A stretch of 32,960 nucleotides of DNA from Flavobacteriales bacterium. GTDB taxonomy: Bacteria > Bacteroidota > Bacteroidia > Flavobacteriales_G > JALEGO01. The stretch lies in NCBI GenBank assembly GCA_020631045.1, contig JAHDHZ010000019.1, positions 9,525 through 42,484 of the forward strand. Reading direction: 5' to 3'. The notes beneath the pieces are model-generated. The model was given only the letters and a program-made list of their open reading frames with translations, ran no database searches and was not told the origin of the DNA. Position numbers and translations under genes: made by a program. Below are positions 15,293-24,600 of this stretch, one piece after another. How positions within the stretch are numbered: position 1 is the stretch's first letter; each line of letters starts with the position of its first letter.

Positions 15293-17620
15293 ATGAAAAC
15301 CATTCTCATTACACTTTTTACTGTGCTTGCCTTTTGTGGTTTGAGCCAAGAAAAATTCACCATCAGCGGACACATTAAAGATGCTTCAAATGGTGAAGAA
15401 TTGATAGGTGCAACGGTTCGCGTAAAAAACACTAGCAATGGAGTTGCTACAAACGTTTACGGATTTTATTCAATTACCCTTGAAAAAGGCAATTACGAAT
15501 TGATCTATTCTTTCATTGGCTTTGCAGACCAATCTATTTCTATTGAACTGAATCAAAGCATTAAAAAAGATATTGAATTGGGCAGTGCAGCTCAGACCCT
15601 CGAAGCTATTGAAGTCTCTGCAGATAGAAAAGACGAAAATGTCAACTCCACAGAGATGAGTACCGTTGATGTAAACATTGAAACCATTAAAAAGATTCCT
15701 GCCCTAATGGGTGAGGTAGATATCATAAGAGCCATTCAGCTTTTGCCAGGTGTTCAAACTGCAGGAGAAGGTTCTACAGGTTTTTTTGTTAGGGGTGGAG
15801 GAGCTGACCAAAACTTGATCTTGCTTGATGAAGCCACTGTATTTAACGCTTCTCATTTACTTGGTTTTTTCTCTGTATTCAATCAAGATGCCATTAAAGA
15901 CGCTAAGCTTTATAAGGGTGGAATACCTGCTCGCTACGGCGGCAGACTTTCATCAGTTTTAGATGTGCGCATGAAAGATGGAAATGCAAAACGTCTTTCT
16001 CTTTCGGGTGGAATCGGCTTAATCTCATCTCGATTAACAATTGAAGCACCTATTGTAAAAGATAAAGGGTCTTTTATTCTATCAGGACGAAGAACCTATG
16101 CTGATTTATTTCTAAAACTCAGCAAAAATGAAGATTTGAGAAATTCTCAACTTTACTTTTATGATTTTAACGGAAAGGCCAATTATAACATCAACGAGAA
16201 CAACAAACTTTACCTTTCTGGATATTTCGGAAGAGACATTCTTTCATTGGCTGGTGAATTCTTGATGGGATGGGGTAACACAACACTTACAGCTCGATGG
16301 AATCACTTATTTAATGACAAACTTTTTTCAAATCTCACACTGATAAGCTCTGACTTTGATTATAAATTAGGTGTTCCTGAAGGAGTAGATGCTTTTGAAT
16401 GGAACTCATCAATCAAAAATTATAGCTTGAAAAATGACTACACCTATTATGCCAACACAAGTAACACCCTAAGATTTGGGTTACAATCTACTTTTTTAGA
16501 TTTCAACCCAGCAGACTTTAAACCTTTAGACAACAATGCTTCATTCAATCCTTTGAAATTGCCTAAAAAATTTGCACTTGAGCATGGAATTTATGCAAGC
16601 AATGAGCAGCGATTTGGTGCCAACCTTACAATTGATTATGGATTGCGCTTTTCTGTATTTCAAAACTTAGGCAAAGACACAGTATACAACTTTGATCAAA
16701 ACTTTGACACCATTCCTGGCAATAGTTTTACAGCATATCAAAAGGGCATTTACAAAACCTCAACAGGACTTGAGCCAAGACTCTCTGTTAAATATAGCCT
16801 CACAGATCAAAGTTCTATTAAAGCCTCTTACAATCGAATGTATCAATACCTGCACCTTGCGAACAATTCAACAAGTGGCACTCCGATTGACATTTGGTTT
16901 CCTTCAGGTCAAAACATTGCTCCTAGGTGGTCAGACCAAGTTGCTTTGGGGTACTTTAGAAACTTCTTGAATGATAAAATAGAATCTTCTGTTGAAGTTT
17001 TTTATAAAACCACTGAAAACGCAATTGATTTTAAAGACAATGCTCAACTCATTTTCAATCGATTATTAGAAGGCGAGGTTAGAATTGGAGAAGCCAAAGC
17101 TTATGGTGCTGAGTTTTTTGTACGCAAGCGCACAGGCAAATTCACTGGATGGATCAGCTACACCTTATCAAAAACCCAAAGACGCATTGAGCAAATCAAC
17201 AACAATGAATGGTATAACTCAAACTACGACAAACCACACAACCTTTCAATTGTTGCGACTTATGAAATCAATAAATACTGGAACTTAGGAGCAACCTTTG
17301 TATACACTTCAGGCATTCCTCTGACTGCTCCGACCGGAAAGTTCAACTACCAAGGACAAACTGTTCCCATATACTCTGATCGTAACGGAGCTCGAATTCC
17401 TTCTTACAATAGAGCAGATTTTTCTGTCACACACGATCCTAAGAAAAATGAAAATAGAAAATGGAAAAGCTCTTGGAATCTATCTGTTTATAACCTATAC
17501 AATCAAAAGAATCCTTTTTCAATCACATTTAATGCCGATGAAAATACAGGTGAAACAACTGCTACAAAAACTTATCTTTTTGCTATTATCCCTACAATCA
17601 CTTACAATTTTAAATTTTAA
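15293..17620 (+). CDS. TonB-dependent outer membrane receptor with N-terminal carboxypeptidase-D regulatory-like domain
   Basis: A 775-residue outer-membrane importer driven by TonB/ExbBD. The signal peptide (MKTILITLFTVLAFCGLSQ) is followed by a CarboxypepD_reg-like beta-sandwich (about 22-105, FTISGHIKDASNGEELIGAT), a plug domain (about 115-220, with LLPGVQTAGEGSTGFFVRGG and GGIPARYGGRLSSVLDV) and a 22-strand type barrel to the C-terminus, which ends in an aromatic residue (YNFKF). I chose the ATG at 15293 because it begins the signal peptide; a GTG 18 bases upstream is in frame but only adds VYSI-like residues. The DUF4249 lipoprotein gene starts three bases after its stop. Substrate unknown. 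Confidence 0.93.
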   Translation: MKTILITLFTVLAFCGLSQEKFTISGHIKDASNGEELIGATVRVKNTSNGVATNVYGFYSITLEKGNYELIYSFIGFADQSISIELNQSIKKDIELGSAAQTLEAIEVSADRKDENVNSTEMSTVDVNIETIKKIPALMGEVDIIRAIQLLPGVQTAGEGSTGFFVRGGGADQNLILLDEATVFNASHLLGFFSVFNQDAIKDAKLYKGGIPARYGGRLSSVLDVRMKDGNAKRLSLSGGIGLISSRLTIEAPIVKDKGSFILSGRRTYADLFLKLSKNEDLRNSQLYFYDFNGKANYNINENNKLYLSGYFGRDILSLAGEFLMGWGNTTLTARWNHLFNDKLFSNLTLISSDFDYKLGVPEGVDAFEWNSSIKNYSLKNDYTYYANTSNTLRFGLQSTFLDFNPADFKPLDNNASFNPLKLPKKFALEHGIYASNEQRFGANLTIDYGLRFSVFQNLGKDTVYNFDQNFDTIPGNSFTAYQKGIYKTSTGLEPRLSVKYSLTDQSSIKASYNRMYQYLHLANNSTSGTPIDIWFPSGQNIAPRWSDQVALGYFRNFLNDKIESSVEVFYKTTENAIDFKDNAQLIFNRLLEGEVRIGEAKAYGAEFFVRKRTGKFTGWISYTLSKTQRRIEQINNNEWYNSNYDKPHNLSIVATYEINKYWNLGATFVYTSGIPLTAPTGKFNYQGQTVPIYSDRNGARIPSYNRADFSVTHDPKKNENRKWKSSWNLSVYNLYNQKNPFSITFNADENTGETTATKTYLFAIIPTITYNFKF

Positions 17621-17623
17621 ACT

Positions 17624-18454
17624 ATGCGCTTTTTATTTGCATGTTCTTTCATACTGTTTTTTTCTAGCTGCCGAGAAGAAATTGATTTTGACCTCAATGA
17701 ATCTAACCCAAGAATTGTAGTTGACGGATCAATCACCTCTCAAAATAAGAGACACGAAGTTCGAATTACAAAAAGTTCAAGCTATTATAATCAAGAAATG
17801 TCTCAACAAATTTCAGGAGCTACTGTAAGCATTAGCGATCAAAACAACGTATTCACTCTTACAGAAGTGACACCAGGCAGATACCTCACCGATACAATGG
17901 CAGGGCAAATTGGCAACACCTACACCCTTTCAATCAATTATGACAATCAAACTTACACAGCAACAAGTACTTTAGAGCCTGTTGCTCCGCTTGACAGCAT
18001 TATTGCCATTCAATTGTTTGACACTATTCCAATCATCAATGAAGTAGATTCTTCATATAGCCTTGGCATAGCCATCACAGAAACTCCCGGCCTTGGAGAT
18101 TACTACCTATTCAAGTATTACATCAACAATCAACTTGAATCTGATACTGTTGTTGAATATGCTTTTACCGATGACACATTCATTGATGGCATTCAATTTG
18201 ATTTTGACCCTATCATTCCTGTTTATCAAATTGATCATAGAATTGTGAGCCCAGGTGATTTAATTACCCTTAAAGTCTTTTCTATCTCAAAGCACTATTC
18301 AGATTATCTATTCACAGCTTTGTTGCAAACAGAGTTTCGTCAAGGCACCATTTTTGACGGTCCTGCAAGCAATATTTACGGCAATGTTTCAAACGGAGCA
18401 TTGGGTTATTTCTATGCCTCTGATGTTTCAAGTGCAAGTACAGTAATTGAATAA
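17624..18454 (+). CDS. DUF4249 lipoprotein, partner of the TonB receptor
   Basis: A 276-residue surface or periplasmic lipoprotein. The N-terminus ends in the lipobox FSSC (Cys17), followed by REEIDFDLNESNPRIVVDGSIT, the usual opening of DUF4249 proteins, and a series of beta-strands with the block ISGATVSISDQNNVF and the closing GALGYFYASDVSSAS. DUF4249 proteins are almost always encoded directly beside a TonB-dependent receptor of the type seen upstream, suggesting they cap or feed it as SusD does for SusC; this is an inference from neighbourhood, not shown for this pair. Length is complete for the family. The gene ends at a strong bidirectional terminator. Confidence 0.88.
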   Translation: MRFLFACSFILFFSSCREEIDFDLNESNPRIVVDGSITSQNKRHEVRITKSSSYYNQEMSQQISGATVSISDQNNVFTLTEVTPGRYLTDTMAGQIGNTYTLSINYDNQTYTATSTLEPVAPLDSIIAIQLFDTIPIINEVDSSYSLGIAITETPGLGDYYLFKYYINNQLESDTVVEYAFTDDTFIDGIQFDFDPIIPVYQIDHRIVSPGDLITLKVFSISKHYSDYLFTALLQTEFRQGTIFDGPASNIYGNVSNGALGYFYASDVSSASTVIE

Positions 18455-18457
18455 AGT

Positions 18458-18507
18458 GTTTAGAGATTTATTTTTCTCCGCTCATCAAAGAAAATAAATC
18501 TCTAAAC
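18458..18507. terminator. Bidirectional intrinsic terminator between convergent genes
   Basis: A perfect 17-base inverted repeat: the left arm 18458-18474 (GTTTAGAGATTTATTTT) and right arm 18491-18507 (AAAATAAATCTCTAAAC) flank a 16-base loop. It starts four bases after the DUF4249 stop and ends four bases before the end of the OmpA-family gene on the other strand, so it can end both transcripts. The A/T-rich inner stem supplies T-runs on either strand. It is the only clear terminator between genes in the window. Confidence 0.85.
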
Positions 18508-18510
18508 GCC

Positions 18511-20592
18511 TTACTCATCATAAAGAATCTCAGCCCCATTCTTATAAATGCCTACAACCCTGAATTCAGTACGTCTATTTTTCGCTCTACCCGAAGGGTT
18601 GTCTGTTCCATCAGAATAAGTATTGGGTGCAATAGGTCTACGCTCACCATATCCTTTAGCCCTTAGTCTTTTTGGTTCAATGCCCTTTCGAGTCAACAAA
18701 CGCACAATGGTTTCAGCTCTTTTTTGTGAAAGATTATCGTTGTATTTATCTGTCCCTAAATTATCTGTGTGTGAAGCTAATTCAATAATCAATTCAGGGT
18801 TTTCTTCTAATACTTTAAAAATAGTTGAATCTACACGTTTAGTAGATTCTCCAGTCAATTGATCAGAATCAAAAGGATAGTAAATGTCTTTAATCACAAT
18901 AGGATCTAAAGTCAACTCCAACACTCCTATATGCTCCTGTAACAAATGATCGCTTGCCTTTGAAGGATCTACTTTGTGATGTTTGTTGAAAAATCCATCT
19001 CTGTTTATCACTATCTTGTAATGATTGTTAGGGTCTAAATCAAATTCAAACCCTCCTTTTTCATCTGTAATTGTACTGGCAATTTTCACAGGGTTTTCAT
19101 TTCCTTTAAACTGATATAGATCAATTGATTGACCTACTAAAACATATTTCTCTTCCACTAACTTTCTTTGTTTTTCAAGCTCATCTTCCATTTCTAAAAT
19201 TTGATCAATTGCTGTAGTATTGTATAGTTTAGATGCATATTTTACTTTGCGGTGCTCATACATTTCAATATGATAGATGTCATCACAACAATTCTGATGC
19301 TTGAAATCAATTGATCCATCACGATTCGACACCAAAAATCCTTGAGTAGAATCTGAGGTGCTCTTGGTAAAATACAGATCATCAGCAGAAGAACAAATAG
19401 GGTAACTCAAGTTTTCAGGAAATCCCCACTGATGCTGTTCAAAACTACTTTTAAATACATCAAATCCACCAATACCCTCCCAGCCATTTGAACTAAAATA
19501 TAGTGTGTTGCGTACATTGTCAAAAAAAGGCGTTTGCTCATCTAAATTGGTATTGATTTTAGACCCTAAATTCTCAAGATCTGAATAAAGGTCTTCTTTA
19601 TGATTATAAGTCACCTTCCAAAGATCAAATCCACCCAATCCACCAGAGCGATTAGAAGAGAAAATAATTGCATCAATAGAATCATTGATGCTGTATACTG
19701 AAGGCTGGGTATTTGAACTTAAATCATCATTTACAATTTCTTTCAAAGGTTTGGGATCTGACCAAAGATCATCATCCATTTTAGTAAGATAAATTTTGCA
19801 AGCATATCCCTTTGTACTCTTTTTACATTTAGAAAAATATATGCGCTTTTGATCTTCTGAAATACTAGCATTACCTACATCTTGATCAGGGTCATTCAAA
19901 GGCCATTGAATTGATTTTGATCCTTCCCAATTATTGGCTACTTTCTTTGCTGTATAAAACTGGCGTTTTTTGGCGATGCTATCATGCGACTCATAATATT
20001 GTAGTTGCTGCTCATCAAAAGAAGCGTACAACATCGTTTCATCATCAATAAAAATGGGAGAAAAATCTATGTGAGCATGATTCACTGAATTATCTAGATG
20101 CGTAATAATTGTTGTTTCTTCTGCTTCTGGTTTATTTAAACTCATGGCCATATAACACCCTTGTTTTTCAATTATAGCCCACTGTTTTTCAATTGCAAGT
20201 TTTGGCCGCTCATTTACTAGATTTATAAATTGTTCAAAATATGTGACCGCTTGATCGTACCTGGCAGTCTGCTTTAACATTTGAGCCATTCTAAAAGTTG
20301 CCAAAGGGTACTTTTCAGAAGCTCTTTCACAAACAATAAAATACCACTCTCTTGCTTTGTGATAATCTCTAGAAAGCCTATAATTTTCAGCTAAGCGATA
20401 AGCCGCATCAATGTCAGATGGTTTTAAATTGCAATACTTAAAATAATAGTCAGAAGCTAAGTAGTAGTCTTGCGCATTTTCATAAAACTCAGCTGCTTTT
20501 TTCAGTTCAAAAATTTGAGCTTTAGAAAGCTGAGCAAAAAAGCACACTGGTAAAAATAAAAACAATATGATCAACACCTTACATTCTCTCAC
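18511..20592 (-). CDS. OmpA family protein with TPR, PD40 and peptidoglycan-binding domains (PorE-like)
   Basis: A 693-residue envelope protein with the layout of PorE, the T9SS-linked peptidoglycan anchor of Porphyromonas. Order: signal peptide (about 1-20), TPR repeats (about 25-140, AAEFYENAQDYYLASDYY), PD40/WD40-like beta-propeller (about 150-420, repeated IIFSSNRSGGLGGFDLW and LYFSSNGWEGIGGFDVF), a carboxypeptidase-D-like beta-sandwich (about 485-555) and an OmpA C-terminal domain (about 565-690) with ASHTDNLGTDKYNDNLSQKR and RAKGYGERRPI for binding peptidoglycan. PorE-like and PorP-like proteins are often encoded together. It starts with GTG at 20592, overlapping the PorP-like gene by 14 bases, and ends at a bidirectional terminator. 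Whether it serves the core T9SS or a dedicated paralogous set is not decided. Confidence 0.88.
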   Translation of the reverse strand: MRECKVLIILFLFLPVCFFAQLSKAQIFELKKAAEFYENAQDYYLASDYYFKYCNLKPSDIDAAYRLAENYRLSRDYHKAREWYFIVCERASEKYPLATFRMAQMLKQTARYDQAVTYFEQFINLVNERPKLAIEKQWAIIEKQGCYMAMSLNKPEAEETTIITHLDNSVNHAHIDFSPIFIDDETMLYASFDEQQLQYYESHDSIAKKRQFYTAKKVANNWEGSKSIQWPLNDPDQDVGNASISEDQKRIYFSKCKKSTKGYACKIYLTKMDDDLWSDPKPLKEIVNDDLSSNTQPSVYSINDSIDAIIFSSNRSGGLGGFDLWKVTYNHKEDLYSDLENLGSKINTNLDEQTPFFDNVRNTLYFSSNGWEGIGGFDVFKSSFEQHQWGFPENLSYPICSSADDLYFTKSTSDSTQGFLVSNRDGSIDFKHQNCCDDIYHIEMYEHRKVKYASKLYNTTAIDQILEMEDELEKQRKLVEEKYVLVGQSIDLYQFKGNENPVKIASTITDEKGGFEFDLDPNNHYKIVINRDGFFNKHHKVDPSKASDHLLQEHIGVLELTLDPIVIKDIYYPFDSDQLTGESTKRVDSTIFKVLEENPELIIELASHTDNLGTDKYNDNLSQKRAETIVRLLTRKGIEPKRLRAKGYGERRPIAPNTYSDGTDNPSGRAKNRRTEFRVVGIYKNGAEILYDE

Positions 20593-21625
20593 AAGTCGGG
20601 GTAGTTTTTCGTTCTATTTTGTAAAAGTTGGTATAGATCAAAGAAAGTTCAAAAGCCCCCCGCATTCCTGTGGCTTGCCTCAAAGAAGATAAATTTAAAT
20701 CATAAGCAATACCTAAATCAAAATTCTGAACTCCGAGTCCTGCACGCAAGATTAATGCATCAAAATTTCTAGCAAACCCTGAACGCATAAAAACTCCACC
20801 ATAGAGTTGTCTGAAACTTTCATGATCGAGCTTTTTTCCGAAGTTTACTCCACCGTTCAGCATAGAAGCCCTATTCATGTAATGATATTGAACTAAGGAC
20901 TGAACAAACAATTTTGAGGCAAATTCATGTAAAAATGAAGCATGAGGACTCAACCTTAAATGAGATACAGCATTAGAAGAAATAGTTAAAAATTGTAGTT
21001 CTGGCCTTAATAAATTGACCAACTGAGCACCTAAAACTAGTTTTTGTTGAGTGTTTTTATATACAAATACCAAGCCTGAATTTAAAGTCAATCGGTTTAC
21101 TTGATTGGCCGAAATAGTTTCTAAAGAGGGTAGATTCTCATTGAAAGATCCGCTTGAGATTTCCCACTGATTAGGGAAAGTATAACCAGCATTATCTAGA
21201 TTGTGCATAAACAACACTGGCTGAATGCCCAATGCTAAATTTGATTGATTTGAAAGCTTTACAGAATAAGATACAGGCAGTGAAATTTCTGTTCTTCTCA
21301 AAGCCAAATCACCTGTTCGATCATAATTAATTAACAAACCTGCCGAGACGAAGTTTTGATCAAAAGAAACACGTTTATCAAACGACAAAGCGTTCGTTAC
21401 ATAAGGTTTTGACAAAGCTGCCCATTGCGAACGATATGTATTGGCAATGCGAAAAGACCCTTCAGCATTGCCCGTTAAAGCAGCATTTAAATTCAAGGGT
21501 GACAAATCAACTTGAGAAAGGTGTATTGTTTGTGCACAAAACCGACCAAACACAAGCATAGAAACAAAAAACAAGACGCTCTTTGCAAGATGGCTTGAGC
21601 AGTAATATTTTTTATTTGAAAACAA
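20579..21625 (-). CDS. PorP/SprF family type IX secretion membrane protein
   Basis: A 348-residue outer-membrane beta-barrel of the PorP/SprF family. The mature part opens with IHLSQVDLSPLNLNAALTGN, and the next block includes FRIANTYRSQWAALSKPYVT, both family signatures (loss of water-of-assembly residues is not seen). PorP/SprF proteins anchor the T9SS substrates that carry type B C-terminal domains to the cell surface; SprF is specific to the adhesin SprB. The first in-frame start is TTG at 21625, giving a signal peptide with hydrophobic run SVLFFVSMLVFG. Divergent 42 bases away lies a 1400-residue PKD protein with such a C-terminus, the obvious candidate substrate, and the PorE-like gene overlaps its 3' end by 14 bases. 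Confidence 0.88.
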   Translation of the reverse strand: MFSNKKYYCSSHLAKSVLFFVSMLVFGRFCAQTIHLSQVDLSPLNLNAALTGNAEGSFRIANTYRSQWAALSKPYVTNALSFDKRVSFDQNFVSAGLLINYDRTGDLALRRTEISLPVSYSVKLSNQSNLALGIQPVLFMHNLDNAGYTFPNQWEISSGSFNENLPSLETISANQVNRLTLNSGLVFVYKNTQQKLVLGAQLVNLLRPELQFLTISSNAVSHLRLSPHASFLHEFASKLFVQSLVQYHYMNRASMLNGGVNFGKKLDHESFRQLYGGVFMRSGFARNFDALILRAGLGVQNFDLGIAYDLNLSSLRQATGMRGAFELSLIYTNFYKIERKTTPTCERM

Positions 21626-21667
21626 ATTGTATTTTTAAACTTTAAATTACAAGTTAAAAAAATTTTG

Positions 21668-24600
21668 ATGCACCAGCCTAAGGGCCCTATAGTTTTTAAA
21701 ACACTGATTTTATCAACCCTGCTTTTTCTAAGCTATACAAATGAGCTATCTGGTCAAGTGACTGCCTTGTTTTCATATGAAGACACCATCGGATGTGGCT
21801 CTATCAATACGCGTTTCATCATCGACAGAAGTGCTTCTACAGATAGTATTGTCTCGACCAAATGGTTTTTAGGTTTTGGTGCTGAAATCACAGATCAAGA
21901 TACAGTTGAACGTATTTTTGCCACAACAGGAAGCTACAACATTAGACTAATTGTTTTCAGCAATACAGATTCAGACACTTTAGAACTTGAAAATCTTATT
22001 GATGTTTTTGAAGCTCCTACAGCTAATTTCAGTTTAACAGACTCTGTTTTTTGCACACTGCCCGCTCAAGTAAACTTCAACAATTCTAGCTCTGTTGATG
22101 CCTCTAGCTTTGAGTGGAGTTTTAGCAACAACACCTCCTCATCGCTTGAGAATCCTCAAGCGATTTTTACTAGCAATGGGTCGTACTCTATTGGTTTAAA
22201 AGTTGAAAACGATGCTGGATGTAAAGACAGTATTTTCAAACCTGCTAAAATTTTAGTCGATGCTATTGAATCAAATGCTACAACTGACAAAGCAAATTAC
22301 TGCTCCTCAGAAATTGTATCGTTCAATCAAAGTGCTTCTAATGTTGATGTGTTTGATTGGTCTTTTTCTTGTTGTGGTAACTTCAATACCTCTAGCGGTG
22401 CCTTTACCCTACCTGATAATGTTTTTTCTACACAATCTTATACCTTCATAGCTTCAAACGCAAATGGCTGTACTGACACAGTAAGCGCATCTTTTTTTGT
22501 TGATACCATTAAAGCAAACCTAACAACTAATCAAACGCTCTTTTGTGAAGCTCCTTATACGCTTAGCTTTTCTGATGCTTCTAATGCATTGAGCAATGTT
22601 TCATCTTGGCAATGGGTACTCAACGGAGCAGACACCTCTCACCTAGAAAACCCTGCTTTTTTTGTTACCAACCAAGCCAACAATTCCATTGAGCTTACTG
22701 TAAATTCTAGCTTGGGTTGTAGTGATCAAATTACTCAATCAAATGTTGCGCGCTGGTTTAATTTAAAGCCTATTATTGACACTACTTCTTCTACAATCGG
22801 ATGCCCCGGCCAAACCATTGGGTTACAAATAAACAACACAGCTAACAGCTATGCTGATTCATTAGCTAACTCTAATTTTATAGAATGGTATGTCAATGGT
22901 AATTCAGTTGCTCAAAACACATTCTCTTTCCCTTTTTTACCTCCAGCTTTAAATCCTTTAAATAACCCAGGAGAACACACAGTTGTCTTAGAATCAAATT
23001 TCTCAAACGGTTGCACTCGATTTGACAGCATAAGGTACCTCATTGGCGATACTCCTGTAGCAAACTTCTCGATCAACAAGCTTGACGATTGTGCTTCTTC
23101 GCCAGTCGACTTTATTGACCAAAGCACTTCATCGACTCCCATCACAGAATGGTTTTGGAATTTTGGAGACAGTTCAACAAGCGCCCTACAAAATCCTACA
23201 CATTTATACACAGACACAGGCAGCATGAATGTGTCTTTAAAAGTGAGCAGCAATGGTTGTTCTGATTCTGTTTCAGTCAATGATCTTTTATACATCAGCG
23301 GACCTATTGTTGAACTTACCATTGACTCGGTTGATTGTGACAATCCACTTCAGCTTAACGCCTCCGTAAATATAAAAGGAGGTGACAGATGGGCATGGTA
23401 TTACGGAGACGATAATTTACCCAAAGATTCAAATGCTACAAGTATTTCTTATGACTATCTAAGTTCTGCAAGCTATACCGTTAGAGTTGAGGCCGTCAAT
23501 GACTCTTCACTTTGCATCAACGAGAGTAGTCAAAATGTTGTGATTTATGAAGATTCTCTTGGTTTGTACCTGCCTATTGATACTACGTGTGTTCAAACGC
23601 CATTTAACTACAGTGCTTTAGGGCAAAATCCAGCCGTTCAATACGACTGGTATTTGGGTAATGGAGATTCTATTATTGATGTGGGTGGATTTCAGTATCG
23701 CTATGACTCTGCTGGTTCATATGTTGCTACCTTGATTGCAGAATATCCCAATTCATGTAGAGATACAGTCACGCATCCTATTTATGTTGGAGCTTTTCAA
23801 GCCTTGTTCACACAAGATAACCTACAAGGATGTCTTCCTTTAAATGTGCAATTTACCGATCAATCAATCAGTGAATTTAACATCACTTCTTATGAGTGGA
23901 ATTTTGCAAATGGAGCTACAGACAGCATTCAAAATCCTAACTTTACGTTCACCTCTGACTCCATCCAACCTTCTGTAAGCTTAACCATTGAGAATGACCA
24001 AGGTTGCAGGGCTACTTTTACCAATCAGGTAACCAACTTATTTTTACCAAAAGCCAATTTTGAAATCTCATCCAACGCACTTTGCCTGGGAAATACTATA
24101 GATTTTTCAAATCTTTCAACCAATAATTCTTTTGGAGCAACCACCTACACTTTTGATTTCGGAGATGGATCTGACACCGCTACCCCAGCATCAGCTCAAC
24201 ACACTTATTCTGACACAGGACAATATGATGTCACACTCAGCATGCTTGATTTAACTTATGGATGCGCAGACACTTTAACTATTGAAAATGCTGTATACAT
24301 TCAAGACAAACCCACTGCCGGATTTACGGTCAACAACCAATTGATTGGATGTGCTTCAGAGCCCGCAATCTTTACCAACCTTAGCCTAAGCGACTTTCAA
24401 TTTGGTTCTTTTGAGTGGAATTTTGGAGACGCCATCGGCACAGATACTATTTCTAATCCACAATACAACTACACATATCCAGGAACATACTCCGTCTCTT
24501 TAATTGCCACTACTACTTCAGGATGCAGCGACACAATTGAATCTATTAATTTAATTGAAGTTCAAGGCCCTTATGTTGAATTGAGTTTATCTAAAGATTC

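Noticed and set aside
22912-23343. 143-residue open frame on the minus strand within the PKD gene
   Set aside because: It is a shadow of the Ser/Thr-rich repeat coding sequence and has no recognisable domain or regulatory signal.
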